Assembly: GCF_018129985.1 (NCBI RefSeq)
Contig: NZ_JAFCKT010000005.1
Location: 124,001-188,000, forward strand
Direction: 5' to 3'
DNA: 64,000 nucleotides
Source of the DNA: Bradyrhizobium sp. SZCCT0148
GTDB lineage: Bacteria > Pseudomonadota > Alphaproteobacteria > Rhizobiales > Xanthobacteraceae
A program made the position numbers and the translations under genes. This document shows, one piece after another, positions 43,885-50,141 of the stretch. Position 1 is the first letter of the stretch; each line of letters starts with the position of its first letter. The notes beneath the pieces were generated by a model that had not been told where the DNA came from, searched no databases, and was given only the letters and a program-made list of their open reading frames with translations.

Positions 43885-44322
43885 CTATGCCGATCGCTTT
43901 TTCGCCGCCTTCTTCGCCCCGTTCAGCTCCACCGCCGCGCGGATCAGCGCCTTCAACGCTTTCTCGTTGATCTTCTCGCCTTGGCGAATGTCGATCGCGC
44001 GCCGCACATTGCCGTCGAGGCTGGAATTGAACAGGCCGGCCGGGTCGTCCAGCGCGGCGCCCTTGGCAAAGGTCAGCTTCACCACCTCCTTGTAGGTCTC
44101 GCCGGTGCAGATGATGCCGTCGTGCTCCCACACGGGAACGCCGCGCCATTTCCATTCTTCGATGACATCAGGGACGGCCTGTTTGATCAGGCCGCGAACC
44201 CGCGCGAGCATTTCGCCGCGCCAGTCGCCGAGCTCCCTGATCCTGCCGTCGATCAGTTTGGAGGCTGACGCTGCGCCCGCTTCCTTCGCGCCGCCTTTCT
44301 TCGCCGCCACCGCCGTCTTCAC
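43885..44322 (-). CDS. DUF1801 domain-containing protein
   Basis: A 145-residue soluble protein with a Lys/Ala-rich N-terminus, then RIRELGDWRGEMLARVRGLI, EEWKWRGVPVWEHDG, KLTFAKGAALDDP and an Ala/Lys-rich basic tail. This is the DUF1801 (YdhG-like) fold, function unknown. The start is GTG at 44322, forming a four-base GTGA overlap with the preceding small membrane protein gene. A longer frame runs to 44850 but is antisense-free shadow of the upstream genes in another frame. It probably belongs to the operon led by the ArsR gene. Confidence 0.85.
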   Translation of the reverse strand: MKTAVAAKKGGAKEAGAASASKLIDGRIRELGDWRGEMLARVRGLIKQAVPDVIEEWKWRGVPVWEHDGIICTGETYKEVVKLTFAKGAALDDPAGLFNSSLDGNVRRAIDIRQGEKINEKALKALIRAAVELNGAKKAAKKRSA

Positions 44323-44543
44323 GATCTTGCCTCGCCGTGCTCGCCGCGACGCTGGCCGAGATAGGGCAACGCGAACAGATAGAGCCCGGTCGCGAGCAAA
44401 GGAATCAGCGGGACGAGCGCCAGAAAGCCGATCCAGATGGCCTGGAGCTGCATGGTCATGGCGACGATGTTGGCGACGACGGCAAGGGTGAAGGCGATCG
44501 ACAGCCAGCGATGGATCTGCCGAATCCATAAGTTCGCGCTCAT
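44319..44543 (-). CDS. Small two-helix membrane protein, unknown function
   Basis: A 74-residue protein, mostly two hydrophobic helices (about residues 13-35 and 38-60) with a basic C-terminus (GQRRGEHGEARS). The N-terminus NLWIRQIHRWLSIAF resembles the beginning of PepSY- or cytochrome-b-like membrane helices, but no function can be assigned. The start at 44543 has a strong GAGGAGGA ribosome binding site. It overlaps the DUF1801 gene by four bases and starts 42 bases after the AHSA1-type gene. Confidence 0.8.
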   Translation of the reverse strand: MSANLWIRQIHRWLSIAFTLAVVANIVAMTMQLQAIWIGFLALVPLIPLLATGLYLFALPYLGQRRGEHGEARS

Positions 44544-44585
44544 TGGGTCCTCCTCTAGAACGATCGGACGTGACGCCGGCGGGGC

Positions 44586-45017
44586 TTAGTCTGCCCGCGC
44601 CAGCACCTCGTCCAGCTTGGCCAAAAACTGCTTCCAGCCGGCGTGGGCGCCGCCAAAAGCCTGCTTCTGCGTTGGGCCGAAGCCCGCCTGCTCGACACGC
44701 AGATGCGTGCCCGCACGCGTCGGCGTCAACGTGAAGGTCACAATGCTCTTGAGGTCGAACGCGGCGTCCGCATGCGAGAAATTCCAGGTGTAGGCGAGAG
44801 TCTTCTGCGGCTCGATGGTGAGCACCTCGCAATCCAGCACGCCGCCCCATTCGCCGCGGAGGTTGAAACGATGACCGACGTCAGGCTTGAAGTCGTTCTT
44901 CATCAGCCATTCCTCGATCAGATGCGGCTGCGTCAGCGCGCGCCAGAGCCGCTCGGGCGGAAAGGCAAATTCGCGCTCGATCACGATGGAGCGCGTTTCG
45001 CTCGAAGCCTCAGTCAT
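44586..45017 (-). CDS. SRPBCC/AHSA1-type domain protein
   Basis: A 143-residue START-like protein with IEREFAFPPERLWRALTQP, EEWLMKNDFKPDVGHRF and the C-terminal HAGWKQFLAKLDEVL. These are features of AHSA1/polyketide-cyclase-like proteins, a hydrophobic-pocket fold of varied or unknown ligand. Its ATG overlaps the ArsR stop by four bases. ArsR-AHSA1 gene pairs are common, with the regulator controlling both. Ligand and role remain unknown. Confidence 0.92.
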   Translation of the reverse strand: MTEASSETRSIVIEREFAFPPERLWRALTQPHLIEEWLMKNDFKPDVGHRFNLRGEWGGVLDCEVLTIEPQKTLAYTWNFSHADAAFDLKSIVTFTLTPTRAGTHLRVEQAGFGPTQKQAFGGAHAGWKQFLAKLDEVLARAD

Positions 45018-45337
45018 TGGTCCATCCTCTTCAGGAGATCGTCGAGCGCATCGAGCCGCCGTTGCCAGAACGAGGTCATCTGGCCGGTCCAGTCGATCAG
45101 CGGATCGAGTGCACCGGGCTGCGCGCTGTAATGGGTCTGCCGTCCCTCATGGCGGTCGCGCACCAGGCCGGCCTGCTTCAATGCGCCGAGATGTTTTGAG
45201 ACCGCCGGTTGGGACACGCCGGATCGCGCCGTCAGCGCCCCGACCGTCTGCTCGCCCTCGCGGCACAGCCGCTCGAAGATCGCCCGCCTCGTAGGGTCGG
45301 CAAGCGTCTTGAACAGGACGTCGGGAGCGGGCGGCAT
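45014..45337 (-). CDS. ArsR family winged-helix transcriptional regulator
   Basis: A 107-residue repressor-type protein beginning with LFKTLADPTRRAIFERL and a helix-turn-helix GVSQPAVSKHLGALKQAGLV followed by the wing RHEGRQTHYSAQP. No cysteine metal-binding motif is visible, so it is probably not a metal sensor. It overlaps the AHSA1-type gene by four bases. Two identical-core palindromes immediately upstream (45346-45389) indicate autoregulation. What relieves repression is unknown. Confidence 0.94.
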   Translation of the reverse strand: MPPAPDVLFKTLADPTRRAIFERLCREGEQTVGALTARSGVSQPAVSKHLGALKQAGLVRDRHEGRQTHYSAQPGALDPLIDWTGQMTSFWQRRLDALDDLLKRMDQ

Positions 45338-45345
45338 GAATAACC

Positions 45346-45389
45346 CATAACTGGTAAGTTATGGATTGACTCATAACCGTGGAGTTATG
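45346..45389. promoter_or_regulatory. Twin 18-bp operator palindromes upstream of the ArsR gene
   Basis: CATAAC-6-GTTATG occurs twice, at 45346-45363 (spacer TGGTAA) and 45372-45389 (spacer CGTGGA), centres 26 bp apart. The first begins eight bases upstream of the ArsR start codon at 45337. Perfect repeated dyads at this place are the expected pattern for an autoregulating ArsR-type dimer. Confidence 0.8.
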
Positions 45390-45422
45390 GGTGTGTCAAG
45401 CACGTCTCTCGACCGTTATGAC

Positions 45423-45484
45423 GAGCGCAGCGAAACAGTTCCCAATCCCTGCAACGGACGATTCAGGATTGCTTCGCTGCGCTC
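45423..45484. repeat. Palindromic intergenic repeat
   Basis: GAGCGCAGCGAA (45423-45434) and TTCGCTGCGCTC (45473-45484) are perfect 12-base inverted repeats, with AATCC/GGATT further inside. The flanks read TTATGACGAGCG and GCTCGCAATGACG, like the element in the kdp operon. It lies downstream of the DsrE-like gene and may serve as its terminator. Confidence 0.7.
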
Positions 45485-45516
45485 GCAATGACGGCGAATG
45501 TAGCGGCGCCCCCGCC

Positions 45517-45966
45517 TCAAGGCCGCAGGTACAAATATCCCTGCGATTGCAATTCAGCCAAACGAACCACGCCGCCTTTTTCCGCGCTGACGAAACCCGG
45601 CAGCAACTCCTTCAGCGTCACGTTCTGCGCCTTCATCGTGTTGCCGCAGGCGGCGAGTTCGACGCCGCCCTTGGAGAATTCGCCGACGCGCCTGCTGATG
45701 TCGGGGTTGGCCTGAGCTGCGTGAAATGCCTTCAGTGCCGGCCCGTGGATCACCAGCGCGATCGTCACGTGATCAGGACCGCCGACGCCGTCGATGTGGT
45801 TCTGGATGTTGCCAAGCACGAAATTGACTTTGTCGGCGTCGCTGAGGTGATAGACGACCTTGAGCTTGTCCGATTTGGCCGGCTCGGCCGCCGCCCGGGC
45901 GCGCGAGGCGGCCAACGCTGCGCCGAGCGCCGAGACAGTGCTCCACAGGATGTTGCGGCGGTTCAT
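45517..45966 (-). CDS. Exported DsrE family protein
   Basis: A 149-residue protein with an N-terminal export signal containing a twin-arginine-like start (MNRRNILW, then a hydrophobic stretch to about residue 25, ARA cleavage site). The mature part has KVVYHLSDADKVNFVLGNIQNH, LVIHGPALKAF and VELAACGNTMKA, typical of DsrE/DsrF-like sulfur-relay folds; the Cys in ACGNTM matches the conserved position. Substrate unknown. The start at 45966 has GGAG six bases upstream. It starts 30 bases after another exported protein, so they are probably co-transcribed. Confidence 0.88.
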   Translation of the reverse strand: MNRRNILWSTVSALGAALAASRARAAAEPAKSDKLKVVYHLSDADKVNFVLGNIQNHIDGVGGPDHVTIALVIHGPALKAFHAAQANPDISRRVGEFSKGGVELAACGNTMKAQNVTLKELLPGFVSAEKGGVVRLAELQSQGYLYLRP

Positions 45967-45996
45967 GCTAATCTCCTTCAACTCGCCGCAGGCATA

Positions 45997-46617
45997 TCAT
46001 TTGTGGCGGAGCGCGGCGAGTTCCTTGCGATCGGTCACGAGCGCGGCGCACTCGCTGTTGTCGGTCCGGTCGAGCCGGAAGATCCCGTCGTCGCTGCCCG
46101 CGACCAGCGATCTCTCGGCCTCGTCGTCAGGCCTGTTGTGCAGCCAGACCCTGATGCTCTCGAGCCGTACGATGATGGACTTGTCGTCCCTCGACAGCGC
46201 AATTCCGATGCCGCCGCCCTCGCAGTCGACGCCGCAGCCGAGGCGGACCTCGATGCCCTCCCTGGTGAAGACCGTGTGGCGGCAGGAGCCGCTGGAGTCG
46301 TAGTCACCGTTGCGGTTGCGATAGCGGAAGCCGAGCCGGAAGGAGTTGTGGAGCTGCATGTCAGCTTCAAAGGTCTCCGCCGAGACGAGCAGCTTCATCG
46401 CGGTGACCTGCTGCTTGGGGTGACGTGCCAGATGCTTCGCATCGTAGCGGCGGACGAAGCAAGCATAGGCGGTCTTGCCGGGCGTGCCCGCATACATGCG
46501 CGCATTGAAAGCATCGGCTTCGGCCTTCGTGGTCTCGCGGACAGGGTCAGCCTCGTCGGCATGGGCGACGCCGGTGAATGCGGCAAGGACAAGCGGCAGG
46601 ATGAGGGTAAGCTTCAT
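45997..46617 (-). CDS. Exported protein of unknown function
   Basis: A 206-residue protein with a clear signal peptide (MKLTLILPLVLAAFTGVAHA). I do not recognise the mature domain. It has several Cys (YACFVRR, SGSCRHT, LGCGVDCEGGG, NSECAAL), likely forming periplasmic disulfides, and a Gly-rich turn GCGVDCEGGGIGI. The start at 46617 is set by the signal peptide; the frame is open to 46761 without export features. Downstream, 30 bases away, lies the exported DsrE-like gene. Confidence 0.75.
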   Translation of the reverse strand: MKLTLILPLVLAAFTGVAHADEADPVRETTKAEADAFNARMYAGTPGKTAYACFVRRYDAKHLARHPKQQVTAMKLLVSAETFEADMQLHNSFRLGFRYRNRNGDYDSSGSCRHTVFTREGIEVRLGCGVDCEGGGIGIALSRDDKSIIVRLESIRVWLHNRPDDEAERSLVAGSDDGIFRLDRTDNSECAALVTDRKELAALRHK

Positions 46618-46940
46618 GGTCGCACCGAACGCGTGAGCCGTTGACGGCCCGCGGCGGGAGGATCGGGGCCGATTGGCAGTTGGTCGCAAGCCATGCGCGG
46701 CGCGTTCACGTTCGCTGCTCCCCGGTATCGTCGTCACCGGGGCGACGTCAGACGGATGCACGCAGCGATGCCTTAGTCGCTCCTGGGCCCAGAGCGGTTC
46801 AGGGCTGTCGTTCTCTGGAACTCGATATCGGGAGTCCTTCGACGTTGTTCCAGTTCGTCAATGTGATAGCCTTCACAAACGATCGCGTCTCGAGGTCGTA
46901 GGGTGGGGCTGCCTTTGCAAGTTTGTGGAGTCCCCGCGCA
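46618..46940. other. Divergent intergenic region, no gene supported
   Basis: About 320 bases between an exported-protein gene and the cyclase fusion gene, expected to hold promoters for both. I found no clear palindrome, repeat or consensus promoter. GGAAC near 46820 has no -10 match at the right spacing. GGAG at 46927-46930 is the ribosome binding site of the cyclase gene. Confidence 0.4.
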
Positions 46941-48488
46941 ATGGGCGAAATTCGCAACTTCAGATCCGAGAATCAGGACGAGCCGCCTCCGCACGGCGTT
47001 ATGCCTCGTCGTCTCGCAGCAATCATTGTCGGTGACATCGCTTCCTACAGCCGCTTGATGCAGGCCGACGAGGAGGGCACGCATGTTCGCGTCAAGAGGA
47101 TTGAGCGGGACCTCATTCAGCCAAGCATCGTCGAGCACCATGGAGCTCTGGTGAAGACGACGGGCGATGGTTTCATCGCCATTTTCGACAGCCCCGTCGA
47201 GGCGGTTCGCTGCAGCATTGTCATTCAACAGAACTTGATCGGTCGCAATGCCACGCTTCCAAAGCACTCGCGGCTGGAATATCGGATCGGCGTCAATCTC
47301 GGCGATGTAATCGTGGAGCCCGACGACGTCTACGGCGACGGCGTCAACATTGCCACGCGTATTGAGGGCATTGCCGAGCCCGGCCAAGTCTACATCTCGG
47401 GCGCGATCTACGAGCAGATCAAGCACAAGGTGGTGTGCGGCTACGAGTCGCTCGGAGACCGCAAGGTCAAGAACATCACCGATCCGGTTCGCATCTATCG
47501 CGTGCTGCCGGATGCAGATGCCGTCGGTAAGACGAGAAGTCAGCGCGAGAACGCGTTGATCTTTTTCCTGGCCATCACGCTGCTCGTCATTGCCGCCGGC
47601 GCACTCTGGTATTTGCTGGTGCAACCTGGCGGGAAGGGCGAGCAGGCCGCCGCGCCAACCGTTCCTCTGGCCGCCCCGACCGCAGCTCCGGCCGGGCCGC
47701 CGATCCCGCAGCCTTTGCCCAGCGAGGCAGCGACGCAGATACCGCAACCGTCTACCTCACTGGCTTCGGCGCCTTCCTCGCCGACACCGGCGCCAGGCCC
47801 CTCCTCGACGCCGCTGCGCGAGCCCGAAATGAACTCCATTCGCGGCGGCAGTTTCGCGATGGGAAGCAATGATGATCCAACCGAGCGCCCCATCCACCAA
47901 GTCGCGATCAAGCCGTTCTCGATCGGAAAATATCCGGTCACGGTGCAGGAGTGGAACGAATGCGCCGCCGCCAAGGCGTGCGGGTTCACGGCCACGGGCA
48001 AGGACGATAGCCCGGTCGGCAATGTGAGCTGGGCCGACGCTCAGCAATATGCTGCCTGGCTCGCGCAGGCGACGAAGAAGCCGTACCGGCTTCCGAGCGA
48101 AGCGGAATGGGAATATGCGGCGCGCGGCGGAACGCAGACCAAATATTGGTGGGGCGACAAGCTCCAGCCGGGTATGGCCGGATGCAAGGATTGCGGCGAC
48201 CTCGCTGCCGAGCAGCCGGCGAAAGTGGGCAGCTTCAGGCCGAATCCATTCGGGCTCCACGACATGGGCGGCGGCATCGACCAGTGGGTCGAAGACTGCT
48301 GGCACAAGAACTATCAGGGTGCGCCGGCCGATGGTTCGGCATGGAGCGGTGGGGACTGCTCATCGCACGTCCTGCGCTCGGGCTCGTGGAAGAACGATTC
48401 GAGATATGTGCGGCCGTCCAACCGCGATGGTTACGATACCAACGTCCGTTACCCAACGCATGGATTCCGCGTCGCGCTCAGTCCGTAG
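46941..48488 (+). CDS. Adenylate cyclase domain, transmembrane helix and FGE-sulfatase-like domain fusion
   Basis: A 515-residue fusion. Residues 22-190 are a class III cyclase: metal Asp in VGDIASYS (D32) and TTGDGF (D76), Lys 72 and the NIATR pair N136/R140, all present, so cAMP synthesis is plausible. A membrane helix (about 206-227) and a Pro/Ala/Ser-rich linker (230-295) follow. Residues 297-515 are an FGE/SUMF1-like domain (IRGGSFAMGS; YRLPSEAEWEYAARGG; SGSWKNDSRYVR; GFRVAL). The two copper-binding Cys of true formylglycine-generating enzymes are absent, so a binding role is more likely. Topology puts the cyclase inside and the FGE-like part outside. ATG 46941 follows GGAG by 10 bases. 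Confidence 0.88.
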   Translation: MGEIRNFRSENQDEPPPHGVMPRRLAAIIVGDIASYSRLMQADEEGTHVRVKRIERDLIQPSIVEHHGALVKTTGDGFIAIFDSPVEAVRCSIVIQQNLIGRNATLPKHSRLEYRIGVNLGDVIVEPDDVYGDGVNIATRIEGIAEPGQVYISGAIYEQIKHKVVCGYESLGDRKVKNITDPVRIYRVLPDADAVGKTRSQRENALIFFLAITLLVIAAGALWYLLVQPGGKGEQAAAPTVPLAAPTAAPAGPPIPQPLPSEAATQIPQPSTSLASAPSSPTPAPGPSSTPLREPEMNSIRGGSFAMGSNDDPTERPIHQVAIKPFSIGKYPVTVQEWNECAAAKACGFTATGKDDSPVGNVSWADAQQYAAWLAQATKKPYRLPSEAEWEYAARGGTQTKYWWGDKLQPGMAGCKDCGDLAAEQPAKVGSFRPNPFGLHDMGGGIDQWVEDCWHKNYQGAPADGSAWSGGDCSSHVLRSGSWKNDSRYVRPSNRDGYDTNVRYPTHGFRVALSP

Positions 48489-48505
48489 GTGCTGGAGTAG
48501 CTTCG

Positions 48506-48955
48506 ATGAAGATCAGTCATGGTGTGGTACTGGCGGCGGCGATCGCATTGCTCCCGGGCGCAGCCTACTCGCAAGGGAAGGCCGCGCCAAAGGACGCAAA
48601 GCTCTATTTCATCACGCCGCATGATGGACAGAAGGTGCGCGGCGGATTCTGGGTCCGGTTCGGCTTGCGCAACATGGGCGTGACACATGCCGGAGACGAC
48701 TACCAGAACGCCGGCCATCATCATCTGCTGGTCGACGTCAGCGAGCCCATCGATCCCAAGGAGCCGATCCCGCAGGACAAGTCGCACCTTCATTTCGGGG
48801 CTGGGCAGACCGAAACCATGCTGGACCTTCCGCCGGGACCTCACACCCTGCAACTGGTGCTCGGCGACGCCAAGCACTATCCGTTCGAGCCGCCAGTCGT
48901 GTCGGAGAAGATCGCGATACGCGTCAGGCCGCCGGCTTCGGCGCGGAGCAAATGA
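48506..48955 (+). CDS. Exported DUF4399 protein
   Basis: A 149-residue protein with a signal peptide (MKISHGVVLAAAIALLPGAAYS) and a DUF4399 domain: KLYFITPHDGQKVRGGFWVRF, a His-rich NAGHHHLLVDV, HLHFGAGQTE and PPGPHTLQLVLGD. The clustered His residues suggest metal binding, which is inference. The start at 48506 has GGAG nine bases upstream. It follows the cyclase fusion by 17 bases and may be co-transcribed. The stop directly abuts the convergent korB-like stop. Function unknown. Confidence 0.9.
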   Translation: MKISHGVVLAAAIALLPGAAYSQGKAAPKDAKLYFITPHDGQKVRGGFWVRFGLRNMGVTHAGDDYQNAGHHHLLVDVSEPIDPKEPIPQDKSHLHFGAGQTETMLDLPPGPHTLQLVLGDAKHYPFEPPVVSEKIAIRVRPPASARSK

Positions 48956-50011
48956 TCACCGCAGGCTTGCGTTGAACTTGTCCAGCGCCGCCGAGCCCGG
49001 GCACAGCGTGTCGGCTTCCAGCGTGTTGAGCGGGGCCTCGACGGTGTTGAGATGCTCGTGCAGATCTTCCGCATCGGGGTCGACGTACAAAAGCCCGGTG
49101 ACAATCTGTCCCTTGGCGGCGTGCCTGGCGAGGAAAGTCTGTGCCCCTAACCGGTCATGCGGATCGTAGTCCGCGTCGATCTTGCGCAGCGCGATCTTGC
49201 TGCCGTCGTGCTGCTCGACCATTTGCACCGTGCCCGGCGCATAGTCCACCGCAATGGGATCGCGGCCGACCAGCACGTCGAGCCGGTTCACGGCGTCGTT
49301 GTGCTCGCGAACATAGTCGAAGCTCTTGGTCGAGCCGGCGTGATTGTTGAAGGCGATGCAGGGGCTGATGACGTCGATGAAGGACGCGCCCTTGTGACGG
49401 ATCGCCGCCGCGATCAGCGGCACCAGCTGCGTCTTGTCGCCCGAGAACGAGCGCGCCACGAAGGTGGCCCCCAGCTGCAGCGCGATGGCGACGAGGTCGA
49501 TGGCGTTGTCGGTGTTGGTGACGCCCTTCTTGGATTTTGAGCCGCGGTCGGCGGTTGCCGAAAACTGGCCCTTGGTCAGGCCATAGACCCCGTTGTTCTC
49601 GACGATATAGGTCATGTTGACGCCACGCCGGATCGAATGCGCGAACTGGCCGAAGCCGATCGAGGCGGAATCCCCGTCGCCGGAAACGCCGAGATAGATC
49701 AGATCGCGGTTGGCGAGGTTGGCGCCGGTCAGCACGCTGGGCATGCGGCCGTGCACGGAGTTGAAGCCGTGCGAATTGCCAAGAAAATAATCCGGCGTCT
49801 TCGACGAGCAGCCGATGCCGGAAATCTTCGCAACCCGATGCGGCTCGATCGAGAGTTCGTAGCAGGCCTCGATGATCGAGGCCGTGATCGAGTCGTGGCC
49901 GCACCCCGCGCACAGCGTAGAGATCTTGCCTTCGTAGTCGCGATGCGTGTAGCCGAGCTCGTTTTTCTTCAGGCCCGGATGATGGAATTTGGGCTTTGCA
50001 ATGTAGGTCAT
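48956..50011 (-). CDS. 2-oxoacid:acceptor oxidoreductase, beta (TPP-binding) subunit
   Basis: The beta subunit of a 2-oxoacid:ferredoxin-type oxidoreductase, which decarboxylates a 2-oxoacid to acyl-CoA using thiamine diphosphate and passes electrons to ferredoxin. The 351-residue protein has CAGCGHDSI near residue 34, the TPP motif VSGDGDSASIGFGQF and ENNGVYGLTKGQ. Homology is strongest to KorB (2-oxoglutarate) types, but pyruvate use cannot be excluded. The start at 50011 begins the conserved region; the frame extends through a palindromic repeat to 50116, which is not coding. It follows the alpha subunit after a 130-base gap. Confidence 0.93.
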   Translation of the reverse strand: MTYIAKPKFHHPGLKKNELGYTHRDYEGKISTLCAGCGHDSITASIIEACYELSIEPHRVAKISGIGCSSKTPDYFLGNSHGFNSVHGRMPSVLTGANLANRDLIYLGVSGDGDSASIGFGQFAHSIRRGVNMTYIVENNGVYGLTKGQFSATADRGSKSKKGVTNTDNAIDLVAIALQLGATFVARSFSGDKTQLVPLIAAAIRHKGASFIDVISPCIAFNNHAGSTKSFDYVREHNDAVNRLDVLVGRDPIAVDYAPGTVQMVEQHDGSKIALRKIDADYDPHDRLGAQTFLARHAAKGQIVTGLLYVDPDAEDLHEHLNTVEAPLNTLEADTLCPGSAALDKFNASLR

Positions 50012-50038
50012 GAGTGCACCTGCGATCCCAGCCGCGTC

Positions 50039-50116
50039 ATGGCCGGGCTTGTCCCGGCCATCCACGTCTTGGCGGCAAGGAAGAAAGGCCTGGATGCCCG
50101 GGTCAAGCCCGGGCAT
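50039..50116. repeat. Double-hairpin palindromic repeat between the two oxidoreductase subunit genes
   Basis: ATGGCCGGG-5-CCCGGCCAT (50039-50061) and ATGCCCGGG-5-CCCGGGCAT (50094-50116) are two hairpins with perfect 9-base arms. The same pair in the other order occurs at 62093-62174. Here it lies within an operon, where it could alter the relative output of alpha and beta. Confidence 0.85.
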
Positions 50117-50141
50117 GGCGAAGGAGAGAGTAAAGCGTATG

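Noticed and set aside
45379..46644. 421-codon plus-strand frame across the exported-protein genes
   Set aside because: It is antisense to two genes with clear signal peptides and ribosome binding sites, and also runs through a palindromic repeat.
46618..46940. General-stress promoter upstream of the cyclase fusion (GGAAC near 46820, CGTT downstream)
   Set aside because: The spacing between the two elements is about 21 bases, too long for the known pattern.
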